From the NCBI RefSeq assembly GCF_021403115.1, contig NZ_JAJSSH010000009.1, positions 124,001 through 188,000 on the forward strand: DNA of 64,000 nt, read 5' to 3'. Numbering within the stretch: the first letter of the stretch is position 1; every line of letters starts with the position of its first letter. The stretch is from Sphingobium sufflavum. Lineage in GTDB: Bacteria; Pseudomonadota; Alphaproteobacteria; Sphingomonadales; Sphingomonadaceae. Below, in pieces: positions 1-8,835 of the stretch. Made by a program: the position numbers and the translations under genes. A model generated the notes under the pieces. That model ran no database searches. It saw only the letters and a list, made by a program, of their open reading frames with translations, and had not been told where the DNA came from.

Positions 1-44
1 GTGCAGACGATACCGCTCGGCTCGTCATAGCTGACTGAAATCAT
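1..44 (-). CDS. Possible 5' end of a gene running off the window
   Basis: On the minus strand an ATG at 44 is preceded by a purine-rich GAGAGAG stretch and opens a frame that stays open to the window edge, reading MISVSYDEPSGIVC. Only 14 codons are visible, so no family can be named. It would run in the same direction as the M23 peptidase gene that ends its upstream neighbourhood. It could equally be a chance ATG in an intergenic region. Confidence 0.3.
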   Translation of the reverse strand, partial: MISVSYDEPSGIVC

Positions 45-138
45 TCACTCTCTCTTGTTGCGGCGCCGCTAACCCGTGGGCCATGTGCGAACACCCTAGG
101 TATCCAAGAGTTTCAGATTGGTTTGCGGCCCCAGCGGC

Positions 139-1719
139 TTATCGCATTTGCGCCGAGGCGAAGGCGGCGGTTGGCAGGCCGACCGGCAGGCCCTTGAGCG
201 CCGCCAGCTTCGCCTTGAACGCGGCCAGCGCCTGCCCCGAAAGCTGGGACGTCTGGGCGAATTTCACCGACAGCGGATTGATGGGCACGCCGCCGCGATA
301 CACCTCATAATGGAGATGCGGGCCGGTGGACAGGCCTGTGGACCCGACATAGCCAATCACCTGCCCCTGCCGCACATAGTCGCCGACATGGGCGGCGATG
401 CGGCTCATATGGCCATAGCCGGTGCCGATCCCGCTGCCATGGTCCAGCCGCACATAATTGCCATGGCCGCCATGGCGACCGGCGAAGGCGACGCGGCCCG
501 ACGTGGCGGCATAGATGGGCGACCCCCATGCCGCGCCGAAATCGACGCCCGCATGCATGCGCGAATAGCCGAGGATGGGATGGTAGCGCATGCCGAAGGA
601 GGAGGTCATGCGGCCCGCGACCGGCGCCGCCATCATGCCGCGACGCTGACCGACGCCCGATGCCTCGAACCACTGGTCCTGCCCCTGAATGGTCCAGCGC
701 AGCATGTTGAGCGCCTTGCCGCTGGCCCGGTCCAGACCGGCGAACAACAGCTTGCCCGTCTCCGTCTCCCCCGTCGCGGCGCGGCGATGGGCGACGACAA
801 TGTCGAACCGGTCGTCGGACGCCACGCCGGTTTCCACCGATGTCTGCTGCGCCAACACCTTCAGATAGGCCTGGATGGTCGAGGGATCGGCGCCCGCCGC
901 ACGGGCCGACGCATAGAGGCTGCCCCCCACCCGGCCCCGGATGCGCAGCGGCGTGTCATCCACCGCAATGGGAAGCTCGCGGATGGACAGCGCGCCATTC
1001 TCCCGCCGGATTTCGAGCGCGAGGTCGAGCCGGGCGCGCACCGACAGGGCGTCGAGCGGGCGCGGCATCGCGCGGCTGGCGCGGCGGCCCAGCGTCACGC
1101 CGACCCGCGTGCCTGGCTGGATGCTGTCGGGATCGACCGCATTGCCGACGAGGCCGAGGACGGCGGAGGCATCCCGCCCGCTGACGCCGGCGCGCTGGAG
1201 CATCCGCCCGAAACTGTCACCGACGCCGATCACCGCGTCGAGGCTGATCGTCGGGCGCTCCGGCGTATGGGTCAGCGCGGCGACCGCATCGGTCGGCCCC
1301 ATGCGCCCGCCGGTGTCCGCGCCCAGCGCGAGCGGTGTGATCATCTGCGAGCGAAGCTGGTCGAACTGCACTTCGCTGAGCGGCGCGCGGCTGTGGCCGG
1401 GCAGCGGGTCGAAACCCGGTGCGGCGAGGAGGACGGTGGTGCACAACGTCGTGCAGGTCGCCAGGCCCCGCCACCACGTCCGGCTGAACGGCGCGCGGCC
1501 GAGGTCGGGGGTCAGGTCGACGCGATGCGCCCAGTCGGAAATCGCCTCACGCCATGTCGGCTTTTGCGCGGGCTTGTGCGGGAGCTTATGTGGCGCACGC
1601 GCAGGACGGACGAACGCATCAAGGGCCACCGACCCTGCGCCATCCACCTGACCGATACCGAAATCCGACTTCTGAAACACTTGGGCAACGACCCCCGCAG
1701 GTCTTTCCATGTCCGGCAT
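139..1719 (-). CDS. M23 family murein endopeptidase, membrane-anchored
   Basis: 526 residues. A hydrophobic segment near residues 83-105 probably anchors it in the inner membrane or acts as a signal anchor, leaving a large periplasmic part. The C-terminal third is a peptidase M23 (LytM-type) domain: SFGMRYHPILG, then HAGVDFGA with the zinc ligands His and Asp, and the second zinc motif HLHYEV. The family cleaves peptide cross-links in peptidoglycan during growth and division. The middle part resembles the LysM/OapA-like linker of DipM/MepM-type proteins. The start is uncertain because no strong ribosome site is seen; a later start before the membrane segment is possible. It is divergent from the helicase gene. 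Confidence 0.88.
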   Translation of the reverse strand: MPDMERPAGVVAQVFQKSDFGIGQVDGAGSVALDAFVRPARAPHKLPHKPAQKPTWREAISDWAHRVDLTPDLGRAPFSRTWWRGLATCTTLCTTVLLAAPGFDPLPGHSRAPLSEVQFDQLRSQMITPLALGADTGGRMGPTDAVAALTHTPERPTISLDAVIGVGDSFGRMLQRAGVSGRDASAVLGLVGNAVDPDSIQPGTRVGVTLGRRASRAMPRPLDALSVRARLDLALEIRRENGALSIRELPIAVDDTPLRIRGRVGGSLYASARAAGADPSTIQAYLKVLAQQTSVETGVASDDRFDIVVAHRRAATGETETGKLLFAGLDRASGKALNMLRWTIQGQDQWFEASGVGQRRGMMAAPVAGRMTSSFGMRYHPILGYSRMHAGVDFGAAWGSPIYAATSGRVAFAGRHGGHGNYVRLDHGSGIGTGYGHMSRIAAHVGDYVRQGQVIGYVGSTGLSTGPHLHYEVYRGGVPINPLSVKFAQTSQLSGQALAAFKAKLAALKGLPVGLPTAAFASAQMR

Positions 1720-1924
1720 GTCGTGCGATGCCGGACTTGCGCGAATGTCTGTAAACCAGCCCGGTTAAAGTCAATTTAACAGATCGCTTACCATGTCCCG
1801 GCACGACGAATGGTGGCCGGGACCAGACGGACCGCGGGAACCCTCGCCATTGGCCTGATGTCGATCAGCCACCGGCCAAGGATCGCTTGCGCCCGCCCCG
1901 CCCTTGCGCCATCACTTGCCTATC

Positions 1925-4900
1925 ATGCCCTTCACGTCGCGCGCCACGGTCACGGCCGTGCTTGGCCCCACCAATACGGGCAAGACCCACCTCGCCATCG
2001 AGCGGATGTGCGCCCATTCCAGCGGCCTCATGGGCTTCCCGCTGCGCCTGCTGGCGCGGGAGGTCTATGACCGGGTGGTCGCCATCAAGGGCCCGGCGCA
2101 GGTCGCCCTTATCACCGGGGAGGAACGGATCGTCCCGCCGGACGCGCGCTGGTTCCTGACCACCGCCGAATCCATGCCGACCGGCGGTGCGGGCAGCCTG
2201 AAGGATTTCGCCTTCGTCGCGCTGGACGAGGTGCAGCTCGCGGCTGACCCGGAGCGGGGCCATATCTTCACCGACCGGATGCTGCATGCGCGCGGGCGGG
2301 ACGAGACGATGCTGCTCGGCTCCGCCAGCGTCGCGCACACGATCCGCGACCTGGTGCCGGAGGTGGAGGTGATCGGCCGCCCCCGCTTCTCCACCCTGCG
2401 CTATGCGGGCATGCACAAGCTGTCGCGCCTGCCCAAGCGATCCGTCATCGTCGCCTTCTCGTCGGAGGAGGTCTATGCCGTGGCGGAGATGCTGCGCCGC
2501 TTTCGCGGCGGCGCGGCGGTGGTGATGGGCGCGCTCTCCCCCCGCACCCGCAACGCGCAGGTCGCGATGTTCCAGGCGGGCGAGGTCGATTATCTGGTCG
2601 CCACCGACGCCATCGGCATGGGCCTGAACATGGATGTGGACCATGTCGCCTTCGCCTCCCTCTCCAAATTCGACGGGCGGCGGCAACGGCGTCTGACCGT
2701 GGCGGAGATGGCGCAGATTGCCGGGCGCGCGGGGCGGCACCAGAAGGACGGCACGTTCGGCGGGATCGGTGCGGCGGACGCCCGCCCCCTGTTCACGCCG
2801 GAGGAGATTGAGCGGATCGAGGAGCATCGCTTCGATCCGGTCGAGAAATTCTTCTGGCGGGAGGGCGACCCACCGATGGACAATATCGCCGCGCTGATCC
2901 ACGCGCTGGAACGCCACCCCGCCCACGACCGGCTGCGCCCCGCGCCGCAGGCGACCGACCTCGCCGTGCTGAAGGCGCTGGCCGACAATCCCGAAGTCAT
3001 CGCCCGCGTCCGCCACCCCGCGCAGGTGCGGCGATTGTGGGACGCCTGCTCCCTGCCTGATTTCCGCAAGTCGGGGACGGAGCATCATGCCCGGCTCGTG
3101 CTGACCATCTGGCAATATATCAGCCAGGGCAGCGGCCATATCCCGCATGAATGGTTCGCCGGGCAGATCGCGCGACTCGACAATGTGCAGGGCGATGTGG
3201 AGACGCTGGCGGATCGCATTTCGTCGGTGCGGACATGGGCCTATGTCTCGCAGCGGTCGGACTGGCTCGCCAACCCGGTGGAGATGGCCGCACGCACCGT
3301 GGCGCTGGAGGAAAAGCTGTCCGACGCTCTGCATGGCGCTTTGACGCAGCGGTTCGTCGATAAACGCACCTCCATCCTCTTGCGCGATATTGGGCGCGAT
3401 GCATCGCTGTTGCCGGTGGACGTGGACCCCTCCGGCACTGTAACGGTCGACGGGCAGACTATTGGCCGCCTCAAGGGCTTTCGCTTTATCGTCGACCCGC
3501 AAGCCCGCGCGGTCCAGAAGCGAATGTTGCTGGCGGCAGCGGAACGGAGACTGGGCAAGGTGTTGACGGAGAGGGCGCAAGCGATCCTGACGGCGAGCGA
3601 TGGGGCAATACGCCTCCATGCGGAGCCGGGGACGGAGCCTACGATACAGTGGGAAGATGTGACGCTGGCGACACTGAAGCGGGGTCAGCGGCTGCTGGCG
3701 CCCGATGTTCAGATGGACGCGGGCCTCGCCGCCCTGCCCACCGACCTGCAAAATGCCGTCAAGGCGCGGGTGGAGGCGTGGATGGACGCGCAATTCGCCC
3801 GCCACATCCCGGCCCTGCAAAAAATGGATGCGGGGTCGCAGGATCCGGCCGTCCCCGCGCAGGTGCGCGCCGTCCTGGCGCAGCTCACCGATGCGGGCGG
3901 CGTCGCGGACCGGGCCGCGCTGGACGATGCGCTGGGCGCGGTGGAGAAGACCGACCGGGGCCAGCTTCGCAAGTCGGGCGTGGTGATCGGCGTCCTCGAC
4001 CTCTATCACCCCGGCCTGATGAAGCCGGGCGCGGCGCTGTGGCGCATGGTGCTGCTGATGCTGCGCGCCAACAAGCCGCTGGTGCCCCTGCCGCAGGCGG
4101 GCGCGGTGCTGTTGCAGGCGGAGGGCGACGCCGCCCCCGATCCGGCAGGCGCGACCATCGCGGGCTTCCGCCGCTTTGCCAACCTGTGGCTGCGCATCGA
4201 CATTGCCGAGCGCGTCGCGCGGGTGGGGCATGAGGCGATTGCCGCCAATCGCCCCTATCATGCGACCGAACCGCATGTCGTTTCCATCGGCCTGTCGCCG
4301 GAGGGCTTTGCCGACCTGATGCGGCAGGCGGGCTTCCGCCCGATCACGCCGCAACCGCTCCCAGTCACTCCTGCGGCTGCCCCGGTCGACGCATCGGCGG
4401 ACACGGCGGCACAGGCCCCTGCCCCGTCGGACGAAGCCGCGCCGCAGGACAGCGACGCCACGCCGGATACGGATACGGATACGGATACGGACGCCAACAC
4501 GCCGGAAGCGGTAACGCCGGAAGCGCAAACCGACGTCGCGCCCGCCGGTGACGTCGCCGCAACGGACGATGTCGCCCCCGCCGCCGACGAACCCGTCGCG
4601 GAAGAGGTCGCCGTCGAACCGGTCATCGTCACCACCCAAGCCGTTGCGACCGAAGCCCTTGCCGACGCCCCCCCCGCCGACGGCGAAACCACGGACACAC
4701 CGACCGCCGAAACCCCGGCGACGGACGAAGGTGTCGCCGCTGACGCGCCCGCGCCCGAAGAGGTTCCGACCGGCACCAACTGGGTCTTCCGTGGCCGTCC
4801 CAAGGCCCGCCCTCCGCGCGGCGACCGCCGGCCCCAGCGCCATGGCGGCCAACGTCGCGAGGGCCAGCAGGGCCGCGACGGCGAACAGGCCCAGCCGGGC

Positions 4901-5191
4901 GATCGCGCCAAGCGCGCCTCCCGCCCGAACCGCGAAGGCGACCGGGGCGGCCCGCGCGGTGAGGGCGACCGCCCGCAGGAACGGAGTGGCCAGAATCGCG
5001 AAGGACAGAATCGCGAGGGGCAAAATCGTGACGGCCAGCGTCGCGACGGTCCGCCACGGCGGCAGGATCGCGGTGATCGTCCCGACCGGGCCGGTGGCGA
5101 ACGGCGCGAGCAGCGCCAGCCGGTTCCGGTGGGCAGCGCGACGTCCAAGGCCCTGTCCGGCCTCGCCGACCTTCTGAAACGCGATGGCTAG
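1925..5191 (+). CDS. Suv3-like superfamily 2 RNA/DNA helicase with long disordered tail
   Basis: 1088 residues. The N-terminal helicase core is of the mitochondrial SUV3 type: Walker A GPTNTGKTHLA (about residues 14-24), DEVQ motif II, and motif VI QIAGRAGRHQ. The family unwinds RNA and works with RNases; in alphaproteobacteria the exact role is not settled. From about residue 820 the protein becomes low-complexity: an Ala/Pro/Asp-rich part with four DT repeats, then a basic Arg/Gly/Gln/Asn tail with repeated QNREG units, probably an RNA-binding disordered region. ATG 1925 is preferred over the in-frame TTG at 1904, although neither has a clear ribosome site. Its stop overlaps the ATG of the S4 gene, so the two are translationally coupled. 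Confidence 0.88.
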   Translation: MPFTSRATVTAVLGPTNTGKTHLAIERMCAHSSGLMGFPLRLLAREVYDRVVAIKGPAQVALITGEERIVPPDARWFLTTAESMPTGGAGSLKDFAFVALDEVQLAADPERGHIFTDRMLHARGRDETMLLGSASVAHTIRDLVPEVEVIGRPRFSTLRYAGMHKLSRLPKRSVIVAFSSEEVYAVAEMLRRFRGGAAVVMGALSPRTRNAQVAMFQAGEVDYLVATDAIGMGLNMDVDHVAFASLSKFDGRRQRRLTVAEMAQIAGRAGRHQKDGTFGGIGAADARPLFTPEEIERIEEHRFDPVEKFFWREGDPPMDNIAALIHALERHPAHDRLRPAPQATDLAVLKALADNPEVIARVRHPAQVRRLWDACSLPDFRKSGTEHHARLVLTIWQYISQGSGHIPHEWFAGQIARLDNVQGDVETLADRISSVRTWAYVSQRSDWLANPVEMAARTVALEEKLSDALHGALTQRFVDKRTSILLRDIGRDASLLPVDVDPSGTVTVDGQTIGRLKGFRFIVDPQARAVQKRMLLAAAERRLGKVLTERAQAILTASDGAIRLHAEPGTEPTIQWEDVTLATLKRGQRLLAPDVQMDAGLAALPTDLQNAVKARVEAWMDAQFARHIPALQKMDAGSQDPAVPAQVRAVLAQLTDAGGVADRAALDDALGAVEKTDRGQLRKSGVVIGVLDLYHPGLMKPGAALWRMVLLMLRANKPLVPLPQAGAVLLQAEGDAAPDPAGATIAGFRRFANLWLRIDIAERVARVGHEAIAANRPYHATEPHVVSIGLSPEGFADLMRQAGFRPITPQPLPVTPAAAPVDASADTAAQAPAPSDEAAPQDSDATPDTDTDTDTDANTPEAVTPEAQTDVAPAGDVAATDDVAPAADEPVAEEVAVEPVIVTTQAVATEALADAPPADGETTDTPTAETPATDEGVAADAPAPEEVPTGTNWVFRGRPKARPPRGDRRPQRHGGQRREGQQGRDGEQAQPGDRAKRASRPNREGDRGGPRGEGDRPQERSGQNREGQNREGQNRDGQRRDGPPRRQDRGDRPDRAGGERREQRQPVPVGSATSKALSGLADLLKRDG
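4465..4490 (+). repeat. GGATAC hexanucleotide microsatellite (4 copies)
   Basis: Four perfect head-to-tail copies of GGATAC (4465-4488) plus two bases lie in the helicase tail and encode Asp-Thr dipeptides. The unit is two codons long, so changes in copy number would keep the reading frame. Confidence 0.9.
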
Positions 5192-5540
5192 GCCCCATCG
5201 GGGCGCGGGGACCGACAACGAAACGGGCAGGGCGGCGTCCGGCACCACGCAGGTGCCGTCGCAGCGCATCGACCGTTTCCTGTGGTTCGCGCGCCTCGCG
5301 GGCAATCGCGGCGCGGCGCAGGCGCTGGCGGAGCGCGGCATCGTCCGCCTCAACGGCCGCCGGGTGGAACGCGCCCATGTGCCGGTGCGACGCGGCGACC
5401 TCCTCACCCTGCCCATCGGGCCGGACGTGCGGGTGATCCGCATCGTCGAACTGCCGGTGCGGCGCGGTCCGTTCGCGGAAGCGCAAACCCTCTATGAAAT
5501 GATCGAGACGGGCGACCCTAACCTCGGCTTTCAGCCCTGA
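5184..5540 (+). CDS. S4-domain RNA-binding protein (Hsp15-like)
   Basis: 118 residues. The central part (about residues 28-75) is an S4 RNA-binding domain: RIDRFLWFARLAGNRGAA, then ALAERGIVRLNGRR. This matches the heat-shock protein 15 (HslR) family, which binds 50S subunits carrying stalled nascent chains. The ATG overlaps the helicase stop codon (ATGGCTAG arrangement), so it is almost certainly expressed with that helicase. The first 25 residues are not conserved-looking, and the true start could be slightly later. The assignment is firm for the domain and moderate for the Hsp15-like role. Confidence 0.85.
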   Translation: MARPHRGAGTDNETGRAASGTTQVPSQRIDRFLWFARLAGNRGAAQALAERGIVRLNGRRVERAHVPVRRGDLLTLPIGPDVRVIRIVELPVRRGPFAEAQTLYEMIETGDPNLGFQP

Positions 5541-5553
5541 AAGCCAATCATTA

Positions 5554-5580
5554 TTGACGCTGGCGCGGGTCGGGCATAAT
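5554..5580 (+). promoter_or_regulatory. Probable promoter of fdxA
   Basis: A TTGACG hexamer (5554-5559) and CATAAT (5575-5580) lie 15 bases apart, with the ferredoxin ATG 35 bases downstream. The hexamers are close to the sigma-70 consensus, but the spacer is shorter than the usual 16-18. Confidence 0.45.
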
Positions 5581-5615
5581 GGCGCGATCACATACGGGAA
5601 TATAAGGCCGATCTG

Positions 5616-5951
5616 ATGACCTATGTCGTGACCGATGCATGCATACGCTGCAAATATATGGACTGCGTGGAAGTGTGCCCGGTCGATTGCTTCTATGAAG
5701 GCGAGAACATGCTGGTCATCAACCCCAGCGAGTGCATCGACTGCGGCGTGTGCGAACCGGAATGTCCGGCCGAGGCGATCCTGCCCGACACGGAGAACGG
5801 CCTGGAAACCTGGCTGGAACTCAACGCCAAATATTCCGCCGAATGGCCCAACATCACCGTCAAGGGCGAAGCGCCCGCCGACGCCGACGAGATGAAAAGC
5901 GTCGAGGGCAAGCTGGAGAAATATTTCTCCCCCGCGCCCGGCGAGGGCTGA
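5616..5951 (+). CDS. fdxA: 7Fe ferredoxin (3Fe-4S/4Fe-4S), FdxA
   Basis: 111 residues, the usual length of the FdxA/Azotobacter FdI family. Cysteines are at 9, 12, 17, 21 and 25 and at 40, 43, 46 and 50. The first motif has the altered spacing (CIRCKYMDC) that gives one 3Fe-4S cluster and the second ([11 protein letters not shown]) helps bind the 4Fe-4S cluster. It is a cytoplasmic low-potential electron carrier. It has its own promoter candidate upstream and a strong intrinsic terminator downstream, so it is probably monocistronic. It is followed by carD, an order commonly seen in sphingomonads. Confidence 0.95.
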   Translation: MTYVVTDACIRCKYMDCVEVCPVDCFYEGENMLVINPSECIDCGVCEPECPAEAILPDTENGLETWLELNAKYSAEWPNITVKGEAPADADEMKSVEGKLEKYFSPAPGEG

Positions 5952-5997
5952 TCCCGGCCGCAATTGCGCCGCCGTCCCGACATGGGAACGGCCATCG

Positions 5998-6039
5998 ACC
6001 AGCGTTTTGGTGCATTATCGCCGAAACGCTGGTTTTTTT
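5998..6039 (+). terminator. Intrinsic terminator after fdxA
   Basis: A perfect 10-bp stem, ACCAGCGTTT at 5998-6007 with AAACGCTGGT at 6024-6033, encloses a 16-base loop and runs into a T tract (6033-6039). It lies 46 bases past the fdxA stop. Confidence 0.85.
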
Positions 6040-6202
6040 GTGACGAATCTGTTAAGAGAGACATACGGCGTGCGCCCTGCGCGCGCATAATTTCGGAGTA
6101 TTCATTCGGATGTGATGCCAACGGCTGCGCTATCGGGCCGTTCGTGCCCCTCTAGCGCACCCTATCCTTATGGCTTCATCCCAATAGACAGAAAGGTTGC
6201 AA

Positions 6203-6733
6203 ATGGCTGCCAAGGCGCTGTCGTTCGACGTCGGTGATTATGTTGTCTACCCCAAGCACGGCGTAGGCCGCGTGATCGAGCTCCAAAGCCAGCAGATCGC
6301 GGGAATGGAACTGGAGCTGTATGTGCTCCGTTTCGAGAAGGAGCGTATGACGCTGCGCGTTCCCACCAACAAGGCCGAAAGCGTCGGCATGCGCAAGCTG
6401 TCGTCCAACAAGACGCTGGAAGAGGCGATGGAGACGCTCAAGGGCAAGCCCAAGGTCAAGCGCACCATGTGGTCGCGCCGCGCGCAGGAATATGAAGCGA
6501 AGATCAATTCCGGCGACCTGGTGTCGATTGCCGAAGTGACCCGCGACCTGTTCCGCGCCGACGATCAGCCGGAGCAGAGCTATTCCGAGCGCCAGATCTT
6601 CGAAGCGGCCTCCAGCCGCCTCGCGCGCGAACTGGCCGCGATGGAAGAGACGGACGAGCCGGGCGCGCTCAAGAAGATCCTGGAGATCCTCAACGAGGCC
6701 GCCCCCAAATATGCCAAGGAACGCGCCGAGTAA
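6203..6733 (+). CDS. carD: CarD family transcriptional regulator
   Basis: 176 residues. It starts with the CarD/TRCF RNA-polymerase-interacting domain (DVGDYVVYPKHGVGRV), followed by the helical CarD C-terminal domain. The family binds the beta subunit of RNA polymerase and stabilises open complexes, notably at rRNA promoters. ATG 6203 is chosen over the in-frame TTG at 6197 because GAAAGG sits at 6191-6196 with good spacing. It lies downstream of the fdxA terminator, so it needs its own promoter; TTGTGA near 6038 is a possible -35 element but I cannot assign a convincing -10. Confidence 0.95.
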   Translation: MAAKALSFDVGDYVVYPKHGVGRVIELQSQQIAGMELELYVLRFEKERMTLRVPTNKAESVGMRKLSSNKTLEEAMETLKGKPKVKRTMWSRRAQEYEAKINSGDLVSIAEVTRDLFRADDQPEQSYSERQIFEAASSRLARELAAMEETDEPGALKKILEILNEAAPKYAKERAE

Positions 6734-6749
6734 GCCCGGACCCCTTGCG

Positions 6750-7565
6750 ATGACAATCGGCCGCCGCGATGCGCGCCCGCCCCTCCCGGCAACCGCTGAT
6801 CGTTCAGCATCGGGGACAGGACGGGCCACCCGCATCGCGGCGGCTTTTTCATGGGCGATGCTGGTGGCGACCGGCCCCGCCTTCCTGCCCCAACCTGCGC
6901 TGGCCGCGCCGGCTGTGGCGCGGCAGACCTATACGCTCACCGATTTCGACACGGTGCGCGTCGATGCGCCGATCGAGGTTGTCGTGACCAGCGGCAAGGG
7001 CGCCTCCGCCCTCGGCACCGGCGACCGCGCGATATTGGACGCGCTGACCCTCGACACGTCGAGCGGTATCCTGACCATCCGCCAGCGCAGCGGTGTGATT
7101 CTGGGCGGCAGCGGCGGCAAGGCCCGCGCACCGACCCGCCTGACGCTCACCACCGGCGACCTGCGGCGCGCGATGTTGAACGGCGCGGGCAGCCTGACCG
7201 TCGACCGGCTGAAAGGCGGACGGACGGAGGCGACGGTCCGGGGCAGCGGAACGCTGACCATCGCGCGCGTCGAGACCGACCGGCTCGACATTGCGCTCAT
7301 CGGGGCGGGGTCGATGATCCTGACCGGCAAGGCGATAGAGATTGTCGCGGCGGTCGGCGGTTCGGGACGGCTGGACGCGACCGGCCTCGACGCGCAGCGA
7401 ATCCGCATCGACACGGAAGGCAGCATCGACGCCCGCCTCACCGCCAGCGGCACGACCACCGCCACCTCCAACGGCACCGGCCGCGTGACCATCGCGGGCA
7501 AGGGCCAGTGCGTGGTGCGCAAGACCGGCAACGCCAGCATCCGTTGCGGCGGGGCGGACTATTAG
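6750..7565 (+). CDS. Secreted GIN-domain (DUF2807) protein
   Basis: 271 residues from ATG 6750. After a hydrophobic stretch ending ALAAPAVA (signal peptide) comes a Gly/Ser/Thr-rich repeated beta-helix region typical of the head GIN/DUF2807 family (TDFDTVRVDAPIEVVVTSG...). The family is secreted or envelope-attached and has no settled function. The start is uncertain. An arm of a perfect 14-bp inverted repeat lies in the first codons, and ATG 6858 would leave only a short signal peptide without basic residues. No clear ribosome site is seen at either. Confidence 0.75.
   Translation: MTIGRRDARPPLPATADRSASGTGRATRIAAAFSWAMLVATGPAFLPQPALAAPAVARQTYTLTDFDTVRVDAPIEVVVTSGKGASALGTGDRAILDALTLDTSSGILTIRQRSGVILGGSGGKARAPTRLTLTTGDLRRAMLNGAGSLTVDRLKGGRTEATVRGSGTLTIARVETDRLDIALIGAGSMILTGKAIEIVAAVGGSGRLDATGLDAQRIRIDTEGSIDARLTASGTTTATSNGTGRVTIAGKGQCVVRKTGNASIRCGGADY
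6760..6849 (+). terminator. Long-loop inverted repeat with T tract, possible carD terminator
   Basis: GCCGCCGCGATGCG (6760-6773) is a perfect 14-bp complement of 6831-6844, which is followed by TTTTT (6845-6849). It lies 27 bases after the carD stop, where a terminator is expected, but the 57-base loop is unusually long and the element overlaps the start of the GIN gene. Confidence 0.45.
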
Positions 7566-7876
7566 GGGCGGGTTGACCGGCGAAAAGAGGCGGAAGGTGT
7601 GGCCCGTTCCACGGCTCCGGAGCGATTGCAGGCTTTGGGTGAAGGATAGCCAATAGCCCGGCGGAACAACGTCATTCCCGTCTCCAGTCTGGGGACGGAT
7701 ATCTATGGCATTGGAGGGCGGACGCAAAAGCGCCCCTCCCCTTGGCCTATATTTCTGGGTCATATTTCCAGCGTCATTGCGAACGCAGCGAAGCAATGAC
7801 GAATGTGGGTGGGAAGGGGACTGTCGGGTTTCGATGCCACTCTGATGAAAAGCGGACGGTAACAAAGGAACCGGGC
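7566..7876. other. Intergenic stretch holding an interspersed repeat
   Basis: About 310 bases between convergent genes. It holds CGTCATTGC (7772-7780) with its exact inverse GCAATGACG (7793-7801), the core of the repeat family found again at 14.4, 24.8 and 28.0 kb. No other gene or site is seen. Confidence 0.7.
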
Positions 7877-8173
7877 TTACTGGCTTCCCGGCGGGTCGTA
7901 TCGCTCATTCTCGACCCGACTTAGCGTTGTCTGGCCAGTGGCTTGTAGTGCCTTAATAATACATCCAGTGATGTTAATGTCTTTTGCAGGATAGATTATC
8001 AGATCGCCATTTTCGACCCTCACCATTTCTGGATTTCCGCCGCAACTGTGCACGATGGCGTTAACTTGCATCTGGGTGAGCTTGCCCGCGCGGGTTTTGA
8101 TGGGCGCATTGGGGTCAGCACATCCCACCATGGAAAGAATTCCGCCAATCAATGCGAAAAAGCGGGATTTCAT
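7877..8173 (-). CDS. Small hypothetical lipoprotein
   Basis: 98 residues from the ATG at 8173 (another ATG lies at 8185). The N-terminus MKSRFFALIGGILSMVGC is a lipoprotein-type signal with Cys following MVG, so the mature protein would be lipid-anchored. The rest (about 80 residues) has the character of a small soluble domain with two further cysteines. I do not recognise the family. Its codons are clearly richer in A and T than the neighbours, suggesting later acquisition. Confidence 0.6.
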   Translation of the reverse strand: MKSRFFALIGGILSMVGCADPNAPIKTRAGKLTQMQVNAIVHSCGGNPEMVRVENGDLIIYPAKDINITGCIIKALQATGQTTLSRVENERYDPPGSQ

Positions 8174-8286
8174 CTTTGCACCCATCAACGACGTTTCGCC
8201 CGTATGGAGGCTTTATTGCGCACTTCTGTTGTCTTCAATGGTGGAGGGCAAAGGAAGGCTTGAATGGCCGCGACCGCATTACCCCC

Positions 8287-8826
8287 TCACCCACCGCTCC
8301 CCACTCGCTTCGGCTCCACCCGGTTGCGTTCGCGCCAGACCGCAGGCGCCTCGAAGGTGCCGCCCCAGATGCCGCGCCGGGCATCGCGCGCCTGCTGCTG
8401 GAGCGCGGCATAGCGAGCGCCGTCCGCTACGGCCCATCCCGCCATGACCAGCGCCGCGCCCACATCGCCCGCCCCGTCGACGGCGCAACGCGCCACCGTC
8501 CGGCCATAGCGGTCCCGCTCCACGGTCGTGCAGCGCAGCCCGCCCTTCGCCACCAGCCCGGCCAACGCCTCCCGCGCCGACTGGCCGCAACTCCAGCCAT
8601 CGCCCTGCGCCCCGACGCAGAATTGCGCGCGCTCCACCGCGTCCAGCCCCGCCAGCCGAACCGTCTCCGTCCCGATGCGCAGCGTGTCGCCGTCCGCGAC
8701 GAACACCCGCCGCCCTTGTGCGTCGATCAGCCGCCCCTCCTCCCTGCGCCCGCCGAACATCGTCCAGCAAAGCGCAAGGAGCAGGACCAGCACAGGCACC
8801 GCCCCCCGGCCCAGCAGGCGGCGCAT
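8287..8826 (-). CDS. Staphylococcal-nuclease-like thermonuclease family protein
   Basis: 179 residues with an N-terminal membrane or signal segment (PVLVLLLALCWTMF). The SNase-fold motifs are present: ADGDTLRI with the metal-binding Asp, VRLAGLDAVE carrying the Arg and Glu equivalents of Arg35 and Glu43, and RDRYGRTVA carrying the third catalytic Arg. It is therefore likely an exported Ca-dependent nuclease. It starts 9 bases from the end of the peroxiredoxin gene and shares its direction, so the two probably form an operon. Confidence 0.85.
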   Translation of the reverse strand: MRRLLGRGAVPVLVLLLALCWTMFGGRREEGRLIDAQGRRVFVADGDTLRIGTETVRLAGLDAVERAQFCVGAQGDGWSCGQSAREALAGLVAKGGLRCTTVERDRYGRTVARCAVDGAGDVGAALVMAGWAVADGARYAALQQQARDARRGIWGGTFEAPAVWRERNRVEPKRVGSGG

Positions 8827-8835
8827 GATGGCAGC

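Noticed and set aside
1865..5443. Open frame of 1192 codons antisense to the helicase
   Set aside because: It shadows a gene with clear helicase motifs, has an Arg/His/Gly-rich translation without domains, and arises from GC-rich codons.
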